From CBDHHC01 sp050633205 (lineage in GTDB: Bacteria > Pseudomonadota > Alphaproteobacteria > Rhizobiales > CBDHHC01), in contig JBOEGA010000162.1 of the NCBI GenBank assembly GCA_050633205.1, positions 1 to 23,454 of the forward strand: a stretch of DNA of 23,454 nucleotides, written 5' to 3'. The position numbers and the translations under genes were made by a program. The stretch's first letter is position 1. Each line of letters opens with the position of its first letter. The notes under the pieces were generated by a model. That model did no database searches. It saw only the letters and a list, made by a program, of their open reading frames with translations, and was not told the DNA's origin. Below are positions 14,795 to 23,042 of this stretch, piece after piece.

Positions 14795-16324
14795 ATGCCG
14801 GAACAAAATAAACCCGTACTGGAAGCGAAGGGCATCACCAAGAGTTTTCCTGGTGTTAAGGCTCTAAAGAATGTTGATCTTAATCTGTATCCGGGAGAGG
14901 TGCATTCTCTTCTCGGAGAGAATGGGGCAGGAAAGTCAACTCTTATTAAATGTCTCACCGGCGCCTATCATAAAGATGGGGGAACAATTTTACTGGAAGG
15001 TCGGGAGATAAATCCTCGTGACACTCTGGATTCCCAGAATATGAGTATTGGCACGGTTTACCAGGAAGTAAACCTGATGCCAAATCTTACAGTTGCAGAA
15101 AATCTTTATCTGGGGCGTGAACCCAGGACGTTCAGGATAGTACGTGCTTCGGTTATGAACAAAATGGCCAAAAAGCTTTTATCCGAGTTTGGTTTGAGCA
15201 TTGATCCCGGAGCACTATTATCGCGGTACTCGATTGCAGTGCAGCAGGTCATAGCAATTGCAAGAGCAGTTGATCTTTCTGGTAGAGTACTAATCTTGGA
15301 TGAACCAACTGCCAGTCTTGATAAAACAGAGGTCCAGCTTCTATTTTCAGTGATTGAGAAACTCAAACAACGCGGTATTGCGATCGTTTTTATCACCCAC
15401 TTTCTCGACCAGGTTTATGCTTTGTCCGATCGGGTTACAGTGCTGAGAAACGGTGAACGGGTTGGGAGTGATGTAATCGCGGATATTCCGCAGAAAAAAT
15501 TGATTACAATGATGCTTGGACGTCAGCTTGAAGCAGAAACATCATTGAAGCGCCAGGAGAGCAATGCAGGCAGGGAATTGCTTCGCTTTGAAAAATTTGG
15601 CAGAAGTGGGCATATAGATCCCTTTAGTCTGACCATAAAAGAGGGAGAAGTTATCGGAGTGGCCGGGCTTCTCGGTGCCGGGCGTACTGAAACTGCTGAA
15701 ACAATATTTGGAATTGTAACAGCTGATACGGGCAGCAGTTATTTGCGTGGCAATCCCGTAAAACTCTCTTCTCCCCGGGATTCGATAAGGTACAGATTTG
15801 GCCTCTGTCCCGAGGACCGCAAAACGGAAGGTATTATTGGAGATCTTTCCGTTCGGGAAAATATAATACTTGCGTTGCAGGCACGGCAAGGGTGGGCAAA
15901 ACCTTTATCCCGGCTAAAGCAGGCAAAGATTGCTGATCATTATATCAAAACTCTGGATATCCGTCTTCCAGACAAGGAAACACCAATAAAAAATCTTTCC
16001 GGGGGTAATCAGCAAAAGGCGCTACTTGCGCGCTGGCTAGCAACAGATCCGGAGTTTCTAATTCTTGATGAACCAACCAGAGGTATAGATATAGGTGCCC
16101 ATACTGAAATAATCCAGCTTATTGAAGACCTGCGCAAAAAGGGCCTTGCATTGCTCGTCATCTCATCAGAACTGGAGGAGCTGTTGGCATACTCTTCAAG
16201 AATCGTTGTTGTGAGAGATCGTGTGCATGTTGCGGAGCTGAACGGTCAGAATATCGTTGTAGATGATATTGTGCAGGCCATAGCTGGAGGACAAAATGAT
16301 AAGGTGATAACCAATGAACTATAG
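14795..16324 (+). CDS. ytfR: Sugar ABC transporter ATPase with two nucleotide-binding domains
   Basis: This 509-residue protein has two fused ABC domains and energises the importer. The first domain has Walker A GENGAGKST (41-49), a divergent signature in RYSIAVQQVIAIARAV and Walker B VLILDEPTASLD. The second has the degenerate Walker A GLLGAGRTE, usual for sugar importers of this class, a canonical LSGGNQQK signature and Walker B LILDEPTRGIDIG. FVFITHFLDQVY-like sequence after the first Walker B (IVFITHFLDQVYALSDR) matches YtfR. The ATG at 14795 has no good ribosome site, and an in-frame GTG at 14786 is also possible. The 3' end overlaps ytfT by 11 nt. Confidence 0.94.
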   Translation: MPEQNKPVLEAKGITKSFPGVKALKNVDLNLYPGEVHSLLGENGAGKSTLIKCLTGAYHKDGGTILLEGREINPRDTLDSQNMSIGTVYQEVNLMPNLTVAENLYLGREPRTFRIVRASVMNKMAKKLLSEFGLSIDPGALLSRYSIAVQQVIAIARAVDLSGRVLILDEPTASLDKTEVQLLFSVIEKLKQRGIAIVFITHFLDQVYALSDRVTVLRNGERVGSDVIADIPQKKLITMMLGRQLEAETSLKRQESNAGRELLRFEKFGRSGHIDPFSLTIKEGEVIGVAGLLGAGRTETAETIFGIVTADTGSSYLRGNPVKLSSPRDSIRYRFGLCPEDRKTEGIIGDLSVRENIILALQARQGWAKPLSRLKQAKIADHYIKTLDIRLPDKETPIKNLSGGNQQKALLARWLATDPEFLILDEPTRGIDIGAHTEIIQLIEDLRKKGLALLVISSELEELLAYSSRIVVVRDRVHVAELNGQNIVVDDIVQAIAGGQNDKVITNEL

Positions 16325-17339
16325 CAGATTGTCACCATTTTTGAAGTTTCTACCGCAGCTGAGTGTACTTGCGATAATCCTGTTTTTCAATTTTCTTATC
16401 TTCCCTGACTTCTTCAAAATCGAAATTGCTAATGGCAGGCTTTACGGCAGCGTGATAGATGTTCTCAATAGAGGGGCACCGGTTGCACTTTTGTCAATTG
16501 GTATGGTTCTCGTTATTGCAACAAAAGGTATTGATCTCTCCGTTGGTGCTGTTATGGCGATTGCGGGGGCGGTTGCAGCAACTCTGGTTCAGTCCGGGTA
16601 TGACTGGCCGGTGGCATTATCCGGGGCTCTTGCTGTCGGTGCTCTCTGCGGCATATGGAATGGTTTTCTGGTCGCAGTATTAAATATTCAACCCATTGTT
16701 GCCACGCTTGTTTTAATGGTTGCGGGAAGGGGCATCGCACAGCTGATAACGGAAGGGCGAATTGTCACTTTTTTGAATGAAGGGCTTTTCTTTATAGGAG
16801 GAGGGGTTCTGTTTGGTTTGCCAATGCCCGTATTCATATGGGTAATTTCAGGAATTCTCGTGACATTGATAATAAGACGAACGGCGCTGGGTATGCTTAT
16901 AGAGACAATCGGTATAAACCAGAGGGCCGGTTATCTGGCCGGAATAAACAGTACAGTATTGCTGATAACTGTCTATCTTGTTGCCGGGGTATGTGCATCA
17001 ATAGCAGGCGTTATTGTTGCCGCTGATATTAAAGGAGCAGATGCAAATAACGCAGGCCTCTGGCTTGAACTGGACGCGATACTGGCTGTGGTTATTGGAG
17101 GAACCTCTCTCTTTGGTGGGCGATTCAGTATAATCGGGGCACTCTTTGGAGCCATTATAATACAGGCAATTAATACGGGAATACTTCTTTCCGGTTTCCC
17201 GCCGGAATTTAATCTCGTGATCAAGGCAGTTATTATCGTATTGATCCTGATAATTCAGTCTCCGGTGATTCGTAATCTTGCCATCAGTATAAAAAATGTT
17301 TCTAGCAAGGCGTCTGAGATAAAAGGAAAAACAGCATGA
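16314..17339 (+). CDS. ytfT: Sugar ABC transporter permease
   Basis: This 341-residue inner-membrane protein of the RbsC/AraH permease family has multiple hydrophobic helices. The conserved IATKGIDLSVGAVMAIAGAVAA block is at about residues 67-88, the cytoplasmic coupling loop TIGINQRAGYLAGIN is near the middle, and AVVIGGTSLFGGRFSIIGALFGA comes later. It forms the transmembrane channel with the YjfF-like partner. It starts inside ytfR and ends in an ATGA overlap with the next gene, so the genes are translationally coupled. Confidence 0.93.
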   Translation: MNYSRLSPFLKFLPQLSVLAIILFFNFLIFPDFFKIEIANGRLYGSVIDVLNRGAPVALLSIGMVLVIATKGIDLSVGAVMAIAGAVAATLVQSGYDWPVALSGALAVGALCGIWNGFLVAVLNIQPIVATLVLMVAGRGIAQLITEGRIVTFLNEGLFFIGGGVLFGLPMPVFIWVISGILVTLIIRRTALGMLIETIGINQRAGYLAGINSTVLLITVYLVAGVCASIAGVIVAADIKGADANNAGLWLELDAILAVVIGGTSLFGGRFSIIGALFGAIIIQAINTGILLSGFPPEFNLVIKAVIIVLILIIQSPVIRNLAISIKNVSSKASEIKGKTA

Positions 17340-18325
17340 AGTCGCACCATCTTCCACTTATTATGACTATTGTAACTTTTGTGCTGGCCTATCTGATCTG
17401 CTTCAGTCAATATCCCAATATGCTCTCAACACACGTGATTGGAAATCTTCTGACAGACAACGCCTTTCTGGGGATTGCAGCAGTAGGAATGACCTTTGTT
17501 ATTCTCTCTGGCGGAATCGATCTTTCCATAGGCGCGGTAATCGCTTTTACCGGCGTATTTCTGGCCGTTATTCTCAAAAACACTGACATTCACCCAGCAT
17601 TTGTTTTCATTCTGGTACTTACGATTACCAGTCTGTTTGGTGCTGCTATGGGGGCAATCATACATTTTCTTGAAATGCCAGCTTTTATAGTAACTCTGGC
17701 GGGAATGTTTCTTGCGAGAGGAATGGCATTTGTGCTGTCAACAGATTCGATCCCCATACGCGAATCATTCTATACTTCTTTGAAGCAGCTCTATTATGTA
17801 ATGCCCGGAGGTGGGCGTTTGACCTTGATAGGCTGTTTGATGGTCCTAGTTTTCATCGTGGGTATTTTTATCGCTCATCGCACCCGTTTTGGCAAGAATA
17901 TCTATGCTCTTGGCGGTGGTGTACAGACTGCAAAGCTTATGGGAGTTCCGGTAGGAAAAACGACTATCTGTATATATGCTCTATCAGGCCTTCTGGCTGG
18001 TCTGGCGGGCATTGTCTTTTCTCTTTATACCTCGGCCGGATATTCTCTTGCTACGGTTGGCGTAGAGCTTGATGCTATTGCTGCTGTTGTGATTGGAGGA
18101 ACTTTGTTGACCGGTGGGGCAGGATTTATTCTTGGAACATTATTTGGTGTTTTAATTATGGGGCTTATCCAGACTTATATTGTTTTTGATGGAACTCTGT
18201 CCAGTTGGTGGACAAAAATTTTCATTGGAGCATTGCTGTTTTCATTTATTGTTTTGCAGAAGCTTTTGCAGTGGATATCTGAAACCAGACGAACTACGAC
18301 ACAGGCGCTTGCGACACAATTATGA
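17336..18325 (+). CDS. yjfF: Sugar ABC transporter permease
   Basis: This is the second permease, 329 residues, same family as the preceding one. LSGGIDLSIGAVIAFTGVF at about residues 60-78, ALGGGVQTAKLMGVPVG in the coupling loop and VVIGGTLLTGGAGFILGTLFG are the family blocks. Gene order binding protein, ATPase, permease, permease matches E. coli ytfQ-ytfR-ytfT-yjfF. It starts in the ytfT stop (ATGA) with GGA upstream and ends in an ATGA overlap with the regulator gene, so all five genes form one operon. Confidence 0.93.
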   Translation: MKSHHLPLIMTIVTFVLAYLICFSQYPNMLSTHVIGNLLTDNAFLGIAAVGMTFVILSGGIDLSIGAVIAFTGVFLAVILKNTDIHPAFVFILVLTITSLFGAAMGAIIHFLEMPAFIVTLAGMFLARGMAFVLSTDSIPIRESFYTSLKQLYYVMPGGGRLTLIGCLMVLVFIVGIFIAHRTRFGKNIYALGGGVQTAKLMGVPVGKTTICIYALSGLLAGLAGIVFSLYTSAGYSLATVGVELDAIAAVVIGGTLLTGGAGFILGTLFGVLIMGLIQTYIVFDGTLSSWWTKIFIGALLFSFIVLQKLLQWISETRRTTTQALATQL

Positions 18326-19053
18326 CACCATCTATCGAAAACGTATTTAAAAACAAAACAAAAAACAGCCATGCACACCTTGTTGAAGAAATAGGGCAAG
18401 ATATTGTGTTGGGAAAATACAACCCCGGTTCTCTGATACCTACAGATAATGAGTTGGAAGAGACATATGCCATGTCGAGAACGGTTGTTCGCGAAGCCAA
18501 AAAGACTCTTGGCGCAAAAGGGCTGATTACTTCCAAAGCAAAAGTTGGAACCATGGTGTTGCCGAAAACCGAGTGGAATATGTTTGATCAGGACATTCTG
18601 CGTTGGCATTTTGCAGAAGGTGTTCAACCTGAATTTATTTCGGATCTTTTTGATATCAGGCTAATATTTGAACCATCAGCCGCCGCACTCGCAGCACAGA
18701 ATGCGACAGAGGAAGACAAGGTTTCACTGAGATTGATTATAGAAGAGTTTGAGGAATCAACCCATACTCATGCTCAGTTCGCCGCTATAGATCTGAAGCT
18801 TCATAAGGCAATTCTGAAAGCATCGGGAAACTCCTTTCTCAATACACTGGCAGGTCTTATTGAGGCAGCGTTATTTGGTGTTTTTAAAAGAACCTCTCCA
18901 AACCGCGATCAAAAGCGTATGCTTCTGGTGGTGGAAGAGCATAAAAGAATTGTTGATGCCATATGCGCAGGAAATGCAAAAGCTGCAGAAAAGGCGATGA
19001 CGTCAGTAATTGCGTCAGGTAATGAAAATATTAAGAAACTTGTTAGTAGTTAG
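18322..19053 (+). CDS. GntR-family regulator with FCD domain
   Basis: This 243-residue regulator has an N-terminal winged helix (about 18-82: VEEIGQDIVLGKYNPGSLIPTD, MSRTVVREAKKTLGAKGLI, KAKVGTMV) and an all-helical FCD effector domain (about 100-238). FCD domains often bind a metal through one Asp and three His. Here IDLKLHKAIL gives Asp and His, and EEHKRIVDAI gives a second His. The last helix reads AMTSVIASGNENI without the common third His, as in some sugar-acid regulators such as DgoR. Its ATG overlaps the yjfF stop and has little ribosome site, so its level should track transporter expression. It probably represses the importer and unit A in response to a pathway acid. IS debris begins directly after its stop. 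Confidence 0.9.
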   Translation: MTPSIENVFKNKTKNSHAHLVEEIGQDIVLGKYNPGSLIPTDNELEETYAMSRTVVREAKKTLGAKGLITSKAKVGTMVLPKTEWNMFDQDILRWHFAEGVQPEFISDLFDIRLIFEPSAAALAAQNATEEDKVSLRLIIEEFEESTHTHAQFAAIDLKLHKAILKASGNSFLNTLAGLIEAALFGVFKRTSPNRDQKRMLLVVEEHKRIVDAICAGNAKAAEKAMTSVIASGNENIKKLVSS

Positions 19054-19058
19054 TAAAG

Positions 19059-19226
19059 TTACGTATAAAAATATATTTTAAGTGTGATAATTTTGATGCG
19101 TGTAAAAGAAGTTGAGGGAGTATAATAATTCTTAGAATGCTGGTCATGGTTTACAACCGCTTCCTGATCAGGAGGCTTGTTGCCTAAACCGCTATGAAGT
19201 CTGATATGATCAGGTTGTGTTTCTAC
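19059..19226 (-). pseudogene. IS3-type transposase C-terminal fragment
   Basis: On the minus strand an open stretch reads ETQPDHIRLHSGLGNKPP followed by DQEAVV and an unrelated tail to a TAA at 19059. From memory the core resembles the end of IS3-family orfB proteins (YNxIRPHSSLGYRPPAPEAIV). The integrase core is missing. It begins where the IS481-like fragment on the other strand starts, so the two relics meet head to head near 19230. The identification is plausible but short. Confidence 0.5.
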
Positions 19227-19232
19227 TGGAAA

Positions 19233-19841
19233 AGAGTTTTCAAAGAGTTCGGATTACCTCAGGCCATCCGCACGGACAATGGTGTTCCCTTTTCCAGTCC
19301 CAACGTCCTGTTCTGACTGTCAAGACTTTCTGTCTGGTGGCTCCGGCTAGGTATACAGATTAAACGCATCAAACCAGAATGCCCTCAGCAGAATGGAAGG
19401 CATGAACGGATGCACCTCACGCTCAAGCAGAAAACAACAAAACCGGCCGGAGATAACTTTCTGCAACAACAGGGAAAGTTTGATGAATTTGTCGAATATT
19501 ACAATGCCGAACGTCCTCATCAGGCTCTGGAAATGTTATGTCCTTCAGAATTATATTCTCCATCTGATAGAGAGTGCAAAGGCTTGCCGGAACTGGATTA
19601 TCCATTCCACGATAAAATCGTAACCGTGACAACATGCGGAAGAATTTGTTACAATTGGAGAAAGATAAATCTGAGCACTGTCTTTGCCGGGTAGAATGTG
19701 GGAATTAAGGAGGTTGCTGATAAAATCTGGCTCGTAAGCTTTATGCAATACGACCTGGGATACTTTGACCATGAGACATGCAGACTCGAACCAGTCATCA
19801 ATCCATTTGATGAAAAAGTGTTACTCATGTCTCGAGAATAA
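19233..19841 (+). pseudogene. IS481-type transposase, decayed (missing N-terminus, two in-frame stops)
   Basis: One reading frame from 19233 to the TAA at 19839-19841 encodes the second half of an rve-domain transposase. It opens with RVFKEFGLPQAIRTDNGVPF, containing the second catalytic Asp. IKRIKPECPQQNGRHERMH follows with the catalytic Glu, then YYNAERPHQALEMLCPSELY, GLPELDYPFHDKIVTVT and a typical IS481-like tail (NVGIKEVADKIWLVSFMQYDLGYF). The frame is broken by TGA at 19314 and TAG at 19692, and the N-terminal helix-turn-helix and first Asp are absent. It is therefore dead. The sequence between its stop and the tRNA (about 19842-19878) likely contains the old IS terminus. Confidence 0.85.
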
Positions 19842-19878
19842 TCTGTAACCCATGTGTCTGGAACGGACCTGAAATATA

Positions 19879-19955
19879 TGGTGACCCCGGCGCGATTCGA
19901 ACGCGCGACCCCCAGATTAGGAATCTGGTGCTCTATCCTGCTGAGCTACGGGGCC
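19879..19955 (-). tRNA. tRNA-Arg (anticodon CCU)
   Basis: The minus strand folds as a complete cloverleaf. The acceptor GGCCCCG pairs with CGGGGTC (one G-U), the D arm is AGCTCAGCAGGATAGAGC, and the anticodon stem CCAGA/TCTGG has loop TTCCTAA. The T arm is GCGCG-TTCGAAT-CGCGC, with discriminator A and an encoded CCA (19881-19879). The anticodon CCT reads the rare Arg codon AGG. The gene is transcribed toward the IS relic. Confidence 0.97.
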
Positions 19956-19988
19956 GGATTTTGTTTTTTTGGAAGCGGTACTGGGAGC

Positions 19989-20017
19989 AGTTTAGTGTTA
20001 TTGGTTTGTGGTGACAA
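19989..20017 (-). promoter_or_regulatory. Candidate promoter of the tRNA gene
   Basis: On the minus strand TTGTCA (20017-20012, 5/6) and TAAACT (19994-19989, 4/6) are spaced 17 nt, with the predicted start about 27 nt before the mature tRNA 5' end. Confidence 0.5.
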
Positions 20018-20145
20018 CCTTTTTTGTTGTTTTGGTAATATTGATTTTATCTGTGTTGATGTGGTCGTGATTTGGCATGGGTGTATTTATTGCTTATGAG
20101 TTATTACTTAATCTGTTCACTTCATATAAGGGCGGGGTTGATATT

Positions 20146-21645
20146 ATGAAAATGGATTTACTTTCTATTATTACTCAGGAAAGTCTGGGGCTGCTGGCCA
20201 GTCTTTTTGTATTTACAGTTGGCCTGGTTGTTCTTGCTATTATTATTCTGTTTGTGATTGATATTTCCCAGACCAGAGATGCGGTGCGGCGGAATTATCC
20301 GGTACTGGGAAGGTTTCGCTATCTGTTTTCGACGCTCGGAGAGTTTTTTCGCCAGTATTTCTTTGCAATGGATCGTGAAGAGATGCCTTTTAACCGGGCT
20401 GAGAGAGAATGGGTTTATAAGTCTTCAGAAGGTGTTGATAATACTATTGCCTTTGGGTCTACCAAGAACCTGACGCCGGTTGGCACTGTTATATTTGTGA
20501 ATTGTCCGTTTCCGACCCTTGATGAGGATGCGCAGGCGACACCTCCAGTTCAGTTTGGTCCCTATTCAGCTAAACCTTATGAAGCTCCTTCCATTATAAA
20601 TATTTCCGGGATGAGCTATGGTGCCCTGTCAAAGCCTGCAGTTCGTGCCTTGTCTAAAGGAGCTAAAATGGCGGGGTGCTGGCTGAATACCGGAGAAGGT
20701 GGATTGTCTGAATGGCACCTGGAAGGAGGGTGCGATATTGTTTTTCAGATTGGTACCGCAAAATACGGGGTGAGGGATGAGAGTGGTGAGCTTGATGAAG
20801 AGAAGCTGAAGGCACTTGGTGCGCGGCCTCAAGTCAAGATGATAGAGATCAAGATGAGCCAGGGGGCAAAGCCTGGAAAGGGCGGTATATTACCTGCAGA
20901 AAAGGTAACATCTGAAATTGCTGCTGTTCGTGGCATTCAGGCTGGCAAGGCCTCCATATCTCCGAACCGTCATGCTGAAATAGATAATGTGCCTGAGTTA
21001 TTGGATTATGTCGAACGGGTCAGGGAGGCAAGTGGACTTCCTGTCGGCTTTAAGGCCGTTATCGGGGCCTATGGCTGGCTGGATACCATGTGTGAGGAGA
21101 TCATAAAGAGGGGGCTGGAAAAAGCTCCTGATTTTATCACTATAGATTCCGGGGATGGAGGAACTGGTGCAGCACCAATGCCGCTTATGGATAATGTAGG
21201 GCTCCCAATCAAGGAATCCTTACCGATGGTGGTTGATATTCTTACGAAACATGGTCTGAGGGATCGGATTAAGGTTATTGCTTCCGGAAAATTAATAACA
21301 CCTGCCGAAGTGGCCTGGGCGTTTTCTGCGGGTGTTGATGTGGTTGTATCTGCGCGTGGGTTTATGTTTGCACTTGGATGTATTCAGGCATTGAAATGCA
21401 ACAAGAATACCTGCCCTACAGGGATTACTACACATGACCGTCATTTACAGAAAGGACTTAATCCCGAGAATAAAGCAGTCCGCGTGAAAAATTTTGTTGA
21501 GAAGATGCGGTATGGAGTTGGAATGATTGCTCATTCGTGCGGAGTGCATCACCCCCGATTGCTCAAGAGATTTCATTGCCGGATTGTTCAGGATACCGGT
21601 AAGTCAGTGCCGTTAAATGAGTTATATCCTGCAACAAACAAGTAA
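20146..21645 (+). CDS. Membrane-anchored FMN/Fe-S protein of the glutamate synthase (GltB-like) family
   Basis: The 499-residue product has one N-terminal transmembrane helix (about 13-39), then a glutamate-synthase central-type barrel. FMN and substrate segments include INISGMSYGALSKPA (151-165), NTGEGGLSEWH (181-191), GKGGILPAEKV (245-255) and TIDSGDGGTGAAPMPLMDN (332-350). Cys412, Cys418 and Cys423 have spacing C-x5-C-x4-C, identical to the [3Fe-4S] ligands of glutamate synthase, followed by PTGITTHD. There is no glutamine amidotransferase domain, so the reaction is not classical GOGAT and the physiological substrate is unknown. ATG 20146 is chosen because GGGG lies 8 nt upstream; a start at 20077 would add 23 residues without a ribosome site. 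Such proteins are widespread and usually stand alone, as here. Confidence 0.88.
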   Translation: MKMDLLSIITQESLGLLASLFVFTVGLVVLAIIILFVIDISQTRDAVRRNYPVLGRFRYLFSTLGEFFRQYFFAMDREEMPFNRAEREWVYKSSEGVDNTIAFGSTKNLTPVGTVIFVNCPFPTLDEDAQATPPVQFGPYSAKPYEAPSIINISGMSYGALSKPAVRALSKGAKMAGCWLNTGEGGLSEWHLEGGCDIVFQIGTAKYGVRDESGELDEEKLKALGARPQVKMIEIKMSQGAKPGKGGILPAEKVTSEIAAVRGIQAGKASISPNRHAEIDNVPELLDYVERVREASGLPVGFKAVIGAYGWLDTMCEEIIKRGLEKAPDFITIDSGDGGTGAAPMPLMDNVGLPIKESLPMVVDILTKHGLRDRIKVIASGKLITPAEVAWAFSAGVDVVVSARGFMFALGCIQALKCNKNTCPTGITTHDRHLQKGLNPENKAVRVKNFVEKMRYGVGMIAHSCGVHHPRLLKRFHCRIVQDTGKSVPLNELYPATNK

Positions 21646-21742
21646 TAATCCGCTCCCTGATGGTCTTCATTTTGCTTTATATTACTCGTATTAAAGAGAG
21701 TATCAGTAGTTTCAGGTTCGTACGTTATGAAGGTCAGTGGAT

Positions 21743-22189
21743 ATGATTAATCACGGGATTCATAAAGGCGCGGTATTATTCATCGCATTTGTTATGTATT
21801 TTAATGGAGCACCAGCGGTATTTGCTGATGACTCTCAGGTTTCCAGTTTTGAAAGGCAGGTTCTTTCCAGTCAGAATGCCGGAGATACCAAAGGGGCGAC
21901 AGTTATTGCCCGTAAGTTTGTTGATTATGCAGAGCGCAGGTTTGGGCAAACACACAAGCATACGGTTGCAGCATGGCATGTGCTTGGGCAAGCTTACTTT
22001 TCTGATGGTCGCTACAGAGAAGCTGAAGGTGCTTATATAAAAGCATTGACTGTTGAAGAGCGTATTGTCGGTCCAAATCATAAAGACCTGGTGCCACATC
22101 TGGAGGCGTTAATTACAGTATACTACTCTCTGGTCCGCTTTGATCAGGCAGCAAAAATGAAGCAGAGAGTGGATAAAATACGGGACTAA
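21743..22189 (+). CDS. Small exported TPR-repeat protein
   Basis: The 148-residue product has a hydrophobic N-terminus (GAVLFIAFVMYFNGAPAVFA, about 9-28 from the start used) that looks like a signal peptide ending AVFA. About two tetratricopeptide units of the kinesin-light-chain style follow: HTVAAWHVLGQAYFSDGRY / REAEGAYIKALTVEERIVG, then a degenerate repeat with HLEALITVYYSLVRFDQAAKM. TPR proteins mediate protein contacts; no enzyme motif is present. ATG 21743 lies 9 nt after AAGG; GTG 21737, in frame, is too close to it. Its partner is unknown. Confidence 0.72.
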   Translation: MINHGIHKGAVLFIAFVMYFNGAPAVFADDSQVSSFERQVLSSQNAGDTKGATVIARKFVDYAERRFGQTHKHTVAAWHVLGQAYFSDGRYREAEGAYIKALTVEERIVGPNHKDLVPHLEALITVYYSLVRFDQAAKMKQRVDKIRD

Positions 22190-22322
22190 TCTGCGGTTTA
22201 TCAGTGCTCGAAGCATTATAATCTATGCGGTAGTGTTGCCTAAATACCATTGACATCCGGTAGCGAACGGTGTGCATATTGATTGCAAAGGTTTATTAAA
22301 AAACTGGTATCAGGCTAGAGCA

Positions 22323-23018
22323 ATGAAAAAAATATTATTGGGAATTCTTTCCGGTTTATTGATGGTTCCGGCGGTTAGCGCCGATGTACAGGCCGGGTCG
22401 TTTGAAATTGGTGTTTATGGCGGCGTTGGCGAGAGTTTTGACAGTGATGTGAAGTATACTGACAGTGGTACTTCATTTACGCATAAAGATGTCGAGTGGG
22501 ATGGTGATTCGTTTGGTCCTGCCCCTTATTGGGGAGCAAGGGTTACTTACTGGCCTTCTTCGCTTCCTAACTGGGGGTTTATGCTGGATTATACACATGC
22601 AAAGATGACTGCTGAGAAGAGCTCAGGTAGCAGCCCTGTAGGTAATATCGGGGCGAATTATGATCATCTTGAGTTTACGGACGGGTTGAATCTGGTTACG
22701 GCTAATGTTCTTTATGAATATGACCAGTTTGGGCGTTTCAGGCCTTATGTGGGGGCTGGTGTTGGTCTTGCTATTCCTCATGTTGAGGTTGATCGTGGTG
22801 CTGACAGTACAAGAGAATATCAGGTTACCGGTATTGCTGCTCAGGTTCTCGTTGGCGGTAAATATGATCTTAATGATAACTTTTCCCTGTTTGGAGAGTA
22901 TAAGTTAAGCTACGCCGATATTGAAGCAGATCTTGAAAATGGCGGTACGCTTGAGACTGAGGGTATTACTAATCACTTCCTGGTTGGTATTTCCTACAGA
23001 TTTGGTGGAACAAAATAA
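22323..23018 (+). CDS. Outer-membrane beta-barrel protein, LpxQ (lipid A oxidase)-like
   Basis: The 231-residue product starts with a signal peptide (MKKILLGILSGLLMVPAVSA-type, about 20 residues). Alternating-residue beta strands of a small outer-membrane barrel follow, ending with the strand HFLVGISYRF. The blocks APYWGARVTYWP, LDYTHAKMTAE, HLEFTDGLNLVTANVLYEY, FRPYVGAGVGLAIPHVEV, FGEYKLSYADIEADL and ITNHFLVGISYRF look, from memory, like alphaproteobacterial proteins annotated as lipid A oxidase LpxQ. In Rhizobium that enzyme converts the proximal glucosamine of lipid A to 2-aminogluconate. Orthology is not proven; the cautious call is OMP beta-barrel. ATG 22323 is chosen because the signal peptide begins there. 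A strong terminator follows. Confidence 0.72.
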   Translation: MKKILLGILSGLLMVPAVSADVQAGSFEIGVYGGVGESFDSDVKYTDSGTSFTHKDVEWDGDSFGPAPYWGARVTYWPSSLPNWGFMLDYTHAKMTAEKSSGSSPVGNIGANYDHLEFTDGLNLVTANVLYEYDQFGRFRPYVGAGVGLAIPHVEVDRGADSTREYQVTGIAAQVLVGGKYDLNDNFSLFGEYKLSYADIEADLENGGTLETEGITNHFLVGISYRFGGTK

Positions 23019-23042
23019 GTTATTCCCTTCATTAAAAGCTTT

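Noticed and set aside
18175..18627. 150-codon minus-strand open frame across the yjfF/gntR junction
   Set aside because: It is antisense to two well-identified genes joined by an ATGA overlap. Its composition is rich in Cys, His and Phe, as in typical shadow frames.
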